Positions 9,589 to 18,985 of a stretch of DNA of 62,948 nt are shown piece by piece (within the stretch, counting starts at the first letter, position 1; each line of letters begins with the position of its first letter). The translations under genes and the position numbers were made by a program. The notes beneath the pieces are model-generated. The model did not search any database. It worked only from the letters and a program-made list of their open reading frames with translations, and was not told the origin of the DNA. Origin of the DNA: Calditrichia bacterium (GTDB lineage: Bacteria; Calditrichota; Calditrichia; Calditrichales; Calditrichaceae); NCBI GenBank assembly GCA_026983775.1, contig JALSTK010000073.1, positions 1-62,948 on the forward strand, written 5' to 3'.

Positions 9589-11724
9589 CTACAGGGAGAC
9601 CAGAACTGCGATCGAGTGTGCTTTAAGCCGCAGGGTCTGCTGATCTGTAACCAGCATTTCTTTGCCGGTTTCATAAGCATCGTCGGGTGCGGATTGTCCG
9701 GTATCAAATTTGAGATGCCATTTACGCTGATTACCTGCGGCCGGTAATTCGAATAGCTGCTCTTTCTCATCCATATTCATGAGAATATAGATATCATTCG
9801 CATCTTGTTCCTGTGCCAAATACAGCACGGCTAAGGTATGTGACTTAGCCGACCAATCGGGTTGATTAACCTGTAGGCCGTGCCAGCTCATTTCGGGCCG
9901 GCCTTTTATTTTTTCCACCCGGAACCTGGATCGTCTTAAATTCTTATGCTGTTTACGAAAATGAATTAATTCCTTAAAGAATCGTAACAAATCCTTGTTT
10001 TCACTGGCCAACTCCCAGTTAACCCAGCTGATCTCATTATCCTGACAATAGGCATTATTATTCCCCTGTTGGGTACGACCGAACTCATCACCGGCCAGGA
10101 GCATGGGTACACCCTGGGAAAGCAATAATAAAGCGGCAAAGTTACGGACCTGTCTGGAACGAAGGTCCAGTACCTCTTTATCATCGGTCTCACCCTCGAT
10201 GCCGCAATTCCAGCTTAGATTAAAATCATTCCCATCCCGATTGTTTTCTCCGTTGGCTTCATTATGTTTCCGGTTATACGAGACCAGGTCGTGCAAGGTA
10301 AAACCATCATGGCAGGTAATAAAATTAACGCTGTGATAGGGTTCCCGGCCATCGTCCTGATAGAGATCGGCGCTACCGGCAATACGGGTGGCAATCACCG
10401 GCACCATGCCCTCGTCACCGCGCACAAAACGACGCACATCGTCCCGAAACTTGCCATTCCACTCCATCCACCGTTTCCATGACGGAAAATCACCCACCTG
10501 ATACAATCCGGCAGCATCCCAGGCCTCAGCAATGAGCTTGGTCTGCGCCAAAATGGGATCCTCGGCGATTCGCTCGATTAGAGGAGGGTTGGACAAGACC
10601 TGACCGTCTCTACCCCTGCCAAGTATGGAGGCCAGATCAAAACGAAAACCATCGATATGCATCTCGGTTACCCAGTAGCGCAAGCTATCCAGAATCATAT
10701 CCCTTACAACAGGGTGATTACAGTTTAAAGTATTGCCGCACCCGCTGTAATTCAGATACTTACCGCTCTCAGGGTCTATCAGATAATAGACCCGTGCATC
10801 CAGAGCTTTAAAATGGTATATGGGGCCGTTCTCATTCCCTTCCCCGGTATGGTTAAAAACCATATCCAAAATCACTTCCATGCCGGCCTGATGAAAGGAT
10901 TTAACCATGCTTTTAAATTCGGATACCTGCCGCCCCATACCGCCATTTTTTGCATAGGAAGCCTTAAGGGCAAAAAAGCTGATGGGATCATAGCCCCAGA
11001 AGTTAAGGAGGCGTTCCCCGCTTTGGGGATTTTTATTCCCCGGATAGGTTTCATCGAAATCGGTAACCGGCATTAATTCGACGGCAGTAATTCCCAAATC
11101 TTTAAGGTAAGGTATTTTTTCCGTTAACCCTAAAAACGTACCGGGTGCCGAACTGGCCGAAGAAGCATGTCTGGTATATCCGCGGACATGCATTTCATAG
11201 ATGATGGTATCCTGTAAAGGAATTTGCAGAGGGCGATCCATATCCCATTCGAATTGATTATCGGTAATTACGGAAAGCCGAAAAGTATGTTGTTTTCGCT
11301 TTCGTTTAATGGTCAGCGGGTTTCCCCACTCCTCTCCGCCGCAGGTAGCCCGGGCATACGGATCCAATAAAACGATATCTTGCCGACAAAGAGGATTGCT
11401 CTTTGACTTCTTTTTGTCACAAATCGCCCGGTAGCCATAACGGATATCCGTATCCAATCCCTTAATAAAAATATGCCAGACATTTCCGGTGCGGTTGATT
11501 ACAGGATCGAGAGGAAATTCAAGGACGCTGGTAGCGGCACAACGATCAAAAATGACCAGGGAGATAATGCGGGCATTGGGCGAAAAAACGGAAAAATTTA
11601 TCCCGCCGCGTAGCAAAGTTGCCCCGAACGGTTGGGCAAAACCGCGGGTAATCTCGAAATCCGTATTGACCAGACCGAGTATTTCCCTACGTTTGGTTTC
11701 CGATTCCATCTGTTCCTGTGCCAT
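9589..11724 (-). CDS. glgX: Glycogen debranching enzyme (GH13, GlgX type)
   Basis: Isoamylase-type hydrolysis of alpha-1,6 branches in (partly degraded) glycogen, cytosolic. An N-terminal CBM48 domain (about residues 25-150) precedes the GH13 catalytic barrel. The nucleophile region DGFRFDLAS, the acid/base region LIAEAWDAAG and the transition-state Asp in NFITCHDGFTLHD are all present, as is the GlgX/isoamylase segment GRxxQGNNNAYCQDNEISW. The 711-aa length is normal. No signal peptide. With glgA at 49-50.6 kb it indicates glycogen storage; the two are not in one operon. Confidence 0.95.
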   Translation of the reverse strand: MAQEQMESETKRREILGLVNTDFEITRGFAQPFGATLLRGGINFSVFSPNARIISLVIFDRCAATSVLEFPLDPVINRTGNVWHIFIKGLDTDIRYGYRAICDKKKSKSNPLCRQDIVLLDPYARATCGGEEWGNPLTIKRKRKQHTFRLSVITDNQFEWDMDRPLQIPLQDTIIYEMHVRGYTRHASSASSAPGTFLGLTEKIPYLKDLGITAVELMPVTDFDETYPGNKNPQSGERLLNFWGYDPISFFALKASYAKNGGMGRQVSEFKSMVKSFHQAGMEVILDMVFNHTGEGNENGPIYHFKALDARVYYLIDPESGKYLNYSGCGNTLNCNHPVVRDMILDSLRYWVTEMHIDGFRFDLASILGRGRDGQVLSNPPLIERIAEDPILAQTKLIAEAWDAAGLYQVGDFPSWKRWMEWNGKFRDDVRRFVRGDEGMVPVIATRIAGSADLYQDDGREPYHSVNFITCHDGFTLHDLVSYNRKHNEANGENNRDGNDFNLSWNCGIEGETDDKEVLDLRSRQVRNFAALLLLSQGVPMLLAGDEFGRTQQGNNNAYCQDNEISWVNWELASENKDLLRFFKELIHFRKQHKNLRRSRFRVEKIKGRPEMSWHGLQVNQPDWSAKSHTLAVLYLAQEQDANDIYILMNMDEKEQLFELPAAGNQRKWHLKFDTGQSAPDDAYETGKEMLVTDQQTLRLKAHSIAVLVSL

Positions 11725-12030
11725 CTTTAATTCCTTTTCTATAACACCAAAAATCTACCACAGATTGTATGACATAAGCTAATATTAAAAAAGGAAATTT
11801 ACCAAAATAAATGGCTATCAAAATCTTTAATCTACGAAAAATGTTACCTATCTTCCCCAATGTTGAATTTATGATCTGCTTTTAGTATATTTTGTATCGG
11901 TCAATACCTATAGAAAATCATCTTCATTCTGATAATTTCATTTATATAGAACGGAAGACAGTAATCTTCATCCGGCATCAGCGCACGATCTATTAATTTT
12001 CTTGATTACTTTTCATAAGGAGAATTAATA
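11725..12030. other. Divergent intergenic region, AT-rich
   Basis: 306 nt between glgX (minus) and the 978-aa T9SS protein (plus). It is AT-rich and holds the two divergent promoters. A strong AAGGAGAATTA ribosome site lies just before the 12031 start. Nothing else is recognised. Confidence 0.5.
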
Positions 12031-14967
12031 ATGTCCCTTGCCGATAGTATTGATAGATGGTTTCATTCCATACAATTCCATCTGATTTTAACGATTTTTA
12101 TATTTTATTCGGTTGCTGTTCGATCTCAGTCAATGACAAATAACCTGGTGCATGATCCGAATTCTTTCATCCCACGCGGTTTAAAAGATCTCGCTCAGGA
12201 TGAAGCGTCTAATTCCGTACCTTCTCTAAGAATTGACAATTCAGATAGTCTCGATATAGAGTGGGAAAAAACGTTTGTCCCGCCGGATAAAGATTATTAT
12301 AATAATGATATTGCTAATGTGATTGTCGATAAAGCCGGTAATTTTTACATGTGCGGAACTACATGGAGTACACCTGCCGGAGCTGATATCCTGCTCACCA
12401 AATACGATGCGCAACGTCACATCATTTGGCAACGCATTTATAACGGCGAACTAAGCGGACATGACCAGGCCTGTAAAATAATGTTCGATCACACCGGGAA
12501 CTTGCTGGTAATCGGACAATCATTTTACGAAAATAGCAGCTGTGATTTCTTACTTTTAAAATATGATCCGGATGGACAATTGCTGCAGAAATCCCACTTT
12601 GGCAGTAAGAACTATGATTATTATGCTTATGCCGCTCTGGATAGTGCCGGGAATTTGGTTGTAGCAGGTACATTTGAAGAAGGGAATCAAAAATTTTTGC
12701 TTATAGATAGAGTAAACGATAATGGACAATTGATTTGGCAAAAGACCTATTTATTAGATGATGAACTATTTTATTCCGCCAGATTTCGCATGGATAGTTC
12801 AGGTCGAATCTATGCAGTATTTGAAAATACTAGTAGTGGAATTTCTATTTTAATGATCGATTATTACGGAATATTAAAGTGGAAAACAAAATATTCCCTG
12901 GAGGATAGTTTGCAACTTCTGCTTAGTTCCTGCAGCATCGATACGAAAAAAAATCTGGTTGTTGTCGGCATCGGATATTCACAGTCATCCGGCTTTCCAA
13001 ACGGCCAGATGATACTTATAACCAGTTTTGATCCCAAGGGATTCGTAATCCGGCAGAAGCGGTTACAAGCTAAGGGCAACTTTCGGATATTCAAAGTTTT
13101 GCCATTAATTTTCGAGAAAGAGGGTAACTTCAACCTTCTTTTTAAGGAATTTTCGAATGACACATCCCAAGCAATTGAATTTACAAAATTCGATTCCGAC
13201 TGGTCGCTGTTACAACGGGTAATGATTGATTCGACGCTGCCTCCATTCAATTCTTCTCTAGCAATTTTAAACAAACAGAATGACCTATTGCTACTTATTA
13301 ACCCTGGTAATTATTCTTATGACGGACTGAATTTTTACCGGATAGATACATCCGGACAAATTTTTACGAAAACCGTATTTGTATTTCCGGATAAACAGGA
13401 AGCCGTTTCTATTCATGGTATGTTCCCTTTAAATGATGGCGCTTTGTTCTATTTTTCCAAAAAAGAATATGGTAAGAGAAAGATCGGTATGGCACTACTT
13501 AATCCAGACGGAGAGATTCTATGGTCCATACGAGGCGGGGAAAAAGGTGTTGTACCTCAACATATAGTCAGGATGTCTGTCACCAGTCAGGGAAATATCT
13601 ATCTTGTAACCAGCGGGGAAAATAATAATTATTGCAGCAAATTTAATTCTGGCGGACATCTTCTGTGGGTGCAATCCGATACATTGAAATTGAATTCTAT
13701 CATAAAAATGACCCAATCAAAAAATGAAAATCTGTATATTCTGTCACTGCAACATACTCTAAATCTCTCTTTAGGTAAGTCATTTATATTAAAAAAAATT
13801 ACTGCAGACGGTCAGGTAAAATGGCAAAGCACCTGGAGCCCGAATATTATTTTTGATACATATTATCTGAAAGCAAGATTGTATGTGGACAAAAATGAGA
13901 ACGTTTATGTTCTTATAAAGATTTTTAATTATGAAGCAGCAAATAGCAAGGTTTATCTGTTAAAATACACGGATAACGGCGAGCTAGAAGGAAAATTTGA
14001 ATATACATCCTCTATGTACTTTCCTTATACAATGTTTTTAAACACCAGTGCCTATGTATGGGACTATACTCCTATGGAAAGTGATTCTCTTAGTATCGTC
14101 AAATTTTCAACTGCCGGAATAGAATGGAAAAAGATGGCAATACCGTTCAGTACAACTTTCGGTACTCAGGATCTGTTCGGAAATTTATATACTGCTTATT
14201 TAAATAAAACGGAACAAGACACTTCCTATTTAAACATAATAAAGATTAATAAACAGGGCGAAATTATCCGTATCTTTAAATATCCTTTGGGATTCGGCTC
14301 AAAATATCTGATTAGTATAGCTGTAAACCGCTTGGGTAAAATATATATAACTTATCGTGATTCTGTTGTCCATTTAATCGCATTCGAATCCAATGGAACC
14401 GTCAGTTTACAGAAAACGTTGGGTGATCCAACTCTTTTCTTTGGAAGATTGCAGTTTGATTATCAAGATAATATTTATATAAAAAGCATGAAAATTTTAT
14501 CGAAATTCGACTCCGGGGGTCATCTTAAATGGACCCTGCCAACTATTAATAAACACCATTTTACTTCGTTTATTGGCAATGTTTATATATCCTTATCCGG
14601 AACTATTTATCTGTCCACAGAAAGTTATAATTTCCCATATTGGTCACAGGTATCAGTGATGAAAATAAATCAAACATATCCGGAGAAAATCGTTCAAACT
14701 TCACCGGTGCAATTATTCGAAAACTATCCGAATCCATTCAATAACGTGACGATCATTTCATTTTCCTTAAATAAGGAAGGACCGGTAGAGTTTATCGTTT
14801 ATAATATATTGGGTCAGGCTGTTCTAAAAAGAAAGCTGGGCTATCTTAAACCTGAAAAATATTGGCTACAATTTAACAGTGCCGGTACACTGGCCACGGG
14901 TATGTACTTTTACCAGATCAAATTGGACCATTTTACACAAACCAGACGCATGCTTTATTTAAAATAA
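12031..14967 (+). CDS. Secreted beta-propeller (SBBP-like) protein with T9SS sorting domain
   Basis: A large exported protein, 978 aa. An N-terminal hydrophobic signal (about residues 18-32) is followed by many repeats of the type GNFYMCGTTW...DILLTKYDAQ, the pattern of SBBP-like seven-bladed propeller repeats in which each strand pair ends in LLxKYDxxG. The last 80 residues form a T9SS type A sorting domain starting with LFENYPNPFNN and ending MLYLK. It should be exported by Sec, carried across the outer membrane by T9SS, and anchored or released. The gene is visibly AT-rich (19 of 60 bases are G or C in 12661-12720). Function unknown; binding or surface display is plausible. Confidence 0.85.
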   Translation: MSLADSIDRWFHSIQFHLILTIFIFYSVAVRSQSMTNNLVHDPNSFIPRGLKDLAQDEASNSVPSLRIDNSDSLDIEWEKTFVPPDKDYYNNDIANVIVDKAGNFYMCGTTWSTPAGADILLTKYDAQRHIIWQRIYNGELSGHDQACKIMFDHTGNLLVIGQSFYENSSCDFLLLKYDPDGQLLQKSHFGSKNYDYYAYAALDSAGNLVVAGTFEEGNQKFLLIDRVNDNGQLIWQKTYLLDDELFYSARFRMDSSGRIYAVFENTSSGISILMIDYYGILKWKTKYSLEDSLQLLLSSCSIDTKKNLVVVGIGYSQSSGFPNGQMILITSFDPKGFVIRQKRLQAKGNFRIFKVLPLIFEKEGNFNLLFKEFSNDTSQAIEFTKFDSDWSLLQRVMIDSTLPPFNSSLAILNKQNDLLLLINPGNYSYDGLNFYRIDTSGQIFTKTVFVFPDKQEAVSIHGMFPLNDGALFYFSKKEYGKRKIGMALLNPDGEILWSIRGGEKGVVPQHIVRMSVTSQGNIYLVTSGENNNYCSKFNSGGHLLWVQSDTLKLNSIIKMTQSKNENLYILSLQHTLNLSLGKSFILKKITADGQVKWQSTWSPNIIFDTYYLKARLYVDKNENVYVLIKIFNYEAANSKVYLLKYTDNGELEGKFEYTSSMYFPYTMFLNTSAYVWDYTPMESDSLSIVKFSTAGIEWKKMAIPFSTTFGTQDLFGNLYTAYLNKTEQDTSYLNIIKINKQGEIIRIFKYPLGFGSKYLISIAVNRLGKIYITYRDSVVHLIAFESNGTVSLQKTLGDPTLFFGRLQFDYQDNIYIKSMKILSKFDSGGHLKWTLPTINKHHFTSFIGNVYISLSGTIYLSTESYNFPYWSQVSVMKINQTYPEKIVQTSPVQLFENYPNPFNNVTIISFSLNKEGPVEFIVYNILGQAVLKRKLGYLKPEKYWLQFNSAGTLATGMYFYQIKLDHFTQTRRMLYLK

Positions 14968-15144
14968 ATTGTCGGAAATGTTTTTCCCAATTAGACATAA
15001 TGCTTTTAGCATGAACAATTCTCCTCCTGTCACTTCCATCGTCACAAGCCACCTACGGTTCGTTACCGAATAATATGAATTACCTTTTACTTTTCATAAT
15101 ATTTGCTTAAATTACCGTTTTGAAATACGAATAGAGTAAACTGT

Positions 15145-15159
15145 AAGGAGGTTGTTTTG
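15145..15159 (+). promoter_or_regulatory. Strong ribosome binding site deciding a TTG start
   Basis: AAGGAGG at 15145-15151 lies 5 nt before a TTG at 15157-15159. No ATG or GTG in frame gives a better fit to the peptidase N-terminus, so the TTG is taken as the start of pepD. Confidence 0.75.
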
Positions 15160-16611
15160 AGAGAAGCCATAGAAGCGTTGGAGCCCCGATTGATATGGAA
15201 AAATTTTTATGCTCTTAACCAGATTCCACGCTGTTCCAAACATGAAGAAAAGGTGTCCGAATTTGTAATGGATTTTGCAAAAAAACTCGGCCTGCCCGTA
15301 AAAAAAGATGAAGCCGGAAACGTGCTCATTTCCAAACCGGCCACACCGGGAATGGAAAAACGACCCGCGGTAGTCATTCAGGGTCATCTGGATATGGTCT
15401 GTGAGAAGAATAATGACGTGGAACATGATTTCAGTAAAGACCCGATCAAGATGAGAGTGGAAGACGGCTGGGTAACGGCCGAAGGAACCACCCTCGGTGC
15501 GGATAATGGTATCGCCATCGCCATCGGTATGGCTTTGATGGAAGCGACCGACATTCCTCATCCGCCGCTTGAGTTTCTCTTTACCATCGACGAAGAGACC
15601 GGGTTGACCGGAGCCAACGCATTAAAGAGCGATTTTGTTCAGGGACGCATCCTGCTCAATATCGATTCTGAAGAAGAAGGGGCGCTGTACATCGGCTGCG
15701 CAGGTGGATTGAATACGGCCATCTCCCATACAATCGATTGGCAGGAGGCTCCTGCCCATAGTGAAACGTTCGCTTTAAAAATCGGCGGATTACGCGGCGG
15801 CCATTCCGGATTGAATATCAACGACGGTCTTGGCAATGCCATTATTCTCATGGGACGGCTGCTCTATGCCTTATCCGATAAAGTAAATGTACACCTGGCA
15901 GCAATCAACGCCGGTAGTAAACACAACGCCATCCCCAGAGAATGTGAAAGCATTATCGTCATTCCCGAGAACCAAAAAGAGGCAGCCAGGAAAGTAATTA
16001 AGGAATATGAGAATTATTTTCGTGAAGAATTGAAGTTTACCGATAAAGGAATCTTCATTTCTTTAGAAACCTCGGATCAGGCCAAAAAAGTTTTCGATGC
16101 CAAGCTGACTGCGCATACGATCCGCCTGATTTATGCCATACCGAACGGGGTGATGGCCATGAGCCATGCCATCGAAGGATTGGTAGAAACATCCACCACG
16201 CTGGCCATCATCAAAACAAACGATGATTCCATCGATCTGCTCACTTCGCAACGTTCTTCTGTTGCCAGTTCAGTTGATGATACAGCCAACAAAATTAAGG
16301 CCATTAGTGAGTTGGCCGGTTTCTCAGTGAAATTCGAGGACGGCTATCCGTCCTGGGAACCCAATCCCGATTCCAAGCTATTGGCAACCTGTAAAAAAAT
16401 CTATGCCAATAAATACGGAAAAGAACCGGAAGTAAAAGCGATTCATGCCGGTCTGGAATGTGGTATTATCGGCGAACATTACGAGGGAATGGATATGATT
16501 TCCTTCGGGCCGGATATCTTCGGCGCCCATTCGCCGGATGAAAAGATGCGTATCAGTTCCGTCCAACATATCTGGGACTATGTACAGGAAATCCTGAAAA
16601 ATATCCAATAG
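15157..16611 (+). CDS. pepD: Aminoacyl-histidine dipeptidase (beta-alanyl-histidine dipeptidase)
   Basis: Zinc metallopeptidase of the M20 family that splits Xaa-His and other dipeptides in the cytosol. Metal and catalytic residues are visible in order: His77 (GHLDMV), Asp116 (LGADNG), Glu146/Glu147 (FTIDEETG), Asp170 (NIDSEEEG) and a C-terminal His in FGAHSPDE. The 484 aa almost equals E. coli PepD (485). The start is TTG behind a near-perfect Shine-Dalgarno sequence. A clean bidirectional hairpin follows the stop and separates it from the convergent S9 peptidase gene. Confidence 0.95.
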   Translation: MREAIEALEPRLIWKNFYALNQIPRCSKHEEKVSEFVMDFAKKLGLPVKKDEAGNVLISKPATPGMEKRPAVVIQGHLDMVCEKNNDVEHDFSKDPIKMRVEDGWVTAEGTTLGADNGIAIAIGMALMEATDIPHPPLEFLFTIDEETGLTGANALKSDFVQGRILLNIDSEEEGALYIGCAGGLNTAISHTIDWQEAPAHSETFALKIGGLRGGHSGLNINDGLGNAIILMGRLLYALSDKVNVHLAAINAGSKHNAIPRECESIIVIPENQKEAARKVIKEYENYFREELKFTDKGIFISLETSDQAKKVFDAKLTAHTIRLIYAIPNGVMAMSHAIEGLVETSTTLAIIKTNDDSIDLLTSQRSSVASSVDDTANKIKAISELAGFSVKFEDGYPSWEPNPDSKLLATCKKIYANKYGKEPEVKAIHAGLECGIIGEHYEGMDMISFGPDIFGAHSPDEKMRISSVQHIWDYVQEILKNIQ

Positions 16612-16629
16612 ACTTGTTTGGTTTCCATT

Positions 16630-16657
16630 AAAAAGGCAGTCCATGGACTGCCTTTTT
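16630..16657 (+). terminator. Rho-independent terminator, probably bidirectional
   Basis: Perfect 28-nt palindrome with the GC-rich core GGCAGTCC/GGACTGCC flanked by A-run and T-run, immediately after pepD. The symmetry lets it serve pepD (plus) and the convergent S9 peptidase gene (minus, ending at 16762). Confidence 0.9.
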
Positions 16658-16761
16658 ATTTAGCTTCCTACCCAAACCCTGTTCCCCATCGACCGCAGTG
16701 GGCCACCGATGGAAGGGAAACTCTATCTTACCGACCCGGATCAAATCATTCTGTTTTAAAC

Positions 16762-18915
16762 CTAAAGGTGCAATTTAAAATAATCGGTGATCTTTTGATA
16801 GAGATGCACCCGGTCTTTACCGCGCATATTGTGTTCATCACCCGGATAAACAAAATAGTCCAGCTGTTTGCCCTTATCAATGGCCTTGCGCAGATAAAGC
16901 AGACTGTTTTGCCAGACCACTACCGGATCCACCGTGCCGTGAATAATGAGTAAATTCCCTTTCAAATTATCGATATAATTGAAAAGAGAGGCCTCTTTAT
17001 ATCCGTCGGGATTGGACTGAGGCGTATCCATGTAGCGTTCACCATACATAACCTCGTAATAACGCCAGTCCGTAACCGGACCACCGGCTACCGCTACTTT
17101 AAAAATGCCGGGCCGACGGGTCAGCATGGAGATAGTCATAAATCCGCCGTAACTCCAGCCATGCACCCCCATTCGCGTACTATCCACATAGGACAATGAT
17201 TTCAGATAACGTACTCCGGCCATTTGATCGGCCACCTCCACCGTGCCGAGATGGCGAAATATGGCCTGCTCGAAGGCCAGTCCGCGGGCATTGGTGCCCC
17301 GGTTATCCAGGGTAAAGATGATATAGCCGCGTTCGGCCATATACTGAAACCACAACCTCCAGCCGCTGATCCAGCTATCGGTAATCATCTGTCCGTGAGG
17401 TCCGCCGTAGACATAAACGATTACCGGATATTTCTTATGAGGATCAAAATCCGCAGGTAAAATGATCCGCCCGTTAAGCAGTGTACCCTGAGGATTCTTG
17501 ATTTTAATTAAATTTATTTTCCCTGTTTTATAAGCACTCAGTGGATTCTTTGCAGTGAGCAGTATACGCTTCACCTTTCCTCTGCGGCCCAGCAGGGAAA
17601 TAATCCGGGGAGTGGTATGATTGCTGAAAGTATCCAAAAAATAGCTTCCGACTTTCGAAGGTTTTACGCGATGTACTCCCTGCTGAGAAGTGATTTTTCG
17701 AATCTTTCTTCCGCTAATTTTAACCCTGTAAGCCTGTCGCTGCAAACCATCTGGCGAAGCGGCTATAAAAAAGGCATACTTCCCACTCTTGTCAAATTGT
17801 AAAAAACGGGTAATATCGGGCAGACCTTTGGTGAGCGCTTTGGGATGTTTTCCGGACAAATCATAAAGATAGAGGTGATTGAAACCGTCACGATGCGAAA
17901 ACCACAGAAATCGTTTCTCATCCTGATTAATAAAAAGAGGGCCGTGCTCCGGCTCTACCCATTTGTCATTCCGTTCTTCCAGAATAGTGCGCAGCGGCTT
18001 ACCGCTTAAAGGATCGTATTGAATAAGACGCAGATGATTTTGATCCCGGTTCAGCTCAACCACATAGATATATTTTTCATCCGGACTCCAGGTAATATTG
18101 GTCAGGTAGTGATCTGCCGGTTGTCCGCTCTGCAAATAGGTCACGGAACCGGTTTGGTAATGGTAGATAGCAACCCTGGCCTGTTCGCTGGTCATGCCGG
18201 TCATCGGATAGCGAATCATACGCAGATGAGCCGGGCGCGTGTCCAGATCTACCAGAGGATAGCGGGTTACCATGCGTCGATCCAGGTGGTAATAGGCCAG
18301 ATAATTTCCCTTTGGCGACCAGAAAGTGCCCCTGGTGATTCCGAATTCATTACGATGCACAGAGTTTGAGCCGTTGCTAATCCCGTCCAGCGAATCATGA
18401 GTCACCTGTACGATTTTATCCACACCGGTAGAGATATAAAGGTTTTGCCCGCTGGTAAAGGCCAGACGCAGGGTTTGCTTCTGCAGATCAATATTTTCGG
18501 CCTTCTCGGGGACACCGTTTTTCAACCATACTCTTTGTTGATCCAAATCATATAAAAATAATTTCTTATTATTGAAAAAAAGGAAAGAATGTCTGTCTAA
18601 CCACTGAATACGTGGAAATTTCCGTACAGTATCCTGAGCCGCTGCCTGTAGACGGCTGTTCAAGGAATCCAGACTAAGCCACATCTCTTCATTGGAATCG
18701 GCCGCCCCGCCACGGATTAGCCCATATTGGCCATTCAGCGAATCCACATAGCAGAACTGATCCGAATCAGCAATCCATTGCAATTGTTTAAGATTGGCCA
18801 CCTTTAAATTTTTGTAGCTGCCCAAAATGGCTTCCTTCATGGTGAGCATCTTTTGCTGGCCAAAAACGATTGTGGAAAAGACCAGCACAATAATCATTCC
18901 TCTGTTCCAGCGCAT
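16762..18915 (-). CDS. Secreted prolyl oligopeptidase-family peptidase (S9, DPP IV-like)
   Basis: Predicted exported serine exopeptidase that removes N-terminal dipeptides. An N-terminal beta-propeller domain (about residues 60-450) is followed by an alpha/beta-hydrolase domain with nucleophile Ser in GVHGWSYGGF, Asp in IHGTVDPVV and His in GDEHNM. I chose the ATG at 18915 rather than the one 24 nt upstream because AAGAGGAG lies 7-8 nt before it, and the protein then begins with a compact signal peptide ending near VFGQQ. It follows the secreted GH13 gene by about 46 nt on the same strand, so both may be in one nutrient-scavenging operon. Confidence 0.92.
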   Translation of the reverse strand: MRWNRGMIIVLVFSTIVFGQQKMLTMKEAILGSYKNLKVANLKQLQWIADSDQFCYVDSLNGQYGLIRGGAADSNEEMWLSLDSLNSRLQAAAQDTVRKFPRIQWLDRHSFLFFNNKKLFLYDLDQQRVWLKNGVPEKAENIDLQKQTLRLAFTSGQNLYISTGVDKIVQVTHDSLDGISNGSNSVHRNEFGITRGTFWSPKGNYLAYYHLDRRMVTRYPLVDLDTRPAHLRMIRYPMTGMTSEQARVAIYHYQTGSVTYLQSGQPADHYLTNITWSPDEKYIYVVELNRDQNHLRLIQYDPLSGKPLRTILEERNDKWVEPEHGPLFINQDEKRFLWFSHRDGFNHLYLYDLSGKHPKALTKGLPDITRFLQFDKSGKYAFFIAASPDGLQRQAYRVKISGRKIRKITSQQGVHRVKPSKVGSYFLDTFSNHTTPRIISLLGRRGKVKRILLTAKNPLSAYKTGKINLIKIKNPQGTLLNGRIILPADFDPHKKYPVIVYVYGGPHGQMITDSWISGWRLWFQYMAERGYIIFTLDNRGTNARGLAFEQAIFRHLGTVEVADQMAGVRYLKSLSYVDSTRMGVHGWSYGGFMTISMLTRRPGIFKVAVAGGPVTDWRYYEVMYGERYMDTPQSNPDGYKEASLFNYIDNLKGNLLIIHGTVDPVVVWQNSLLYLRKAIDKGKQLDYFVYPGDEHNMRGKDRVHLYQKITDYFKLHL

Positions 18916-18985
18916 ATCGTAACTCCTCTTTAATGTCAACTGTTTATAGCAAAAAATTCATCCCGCCGGGAATCAAACCTGCTTT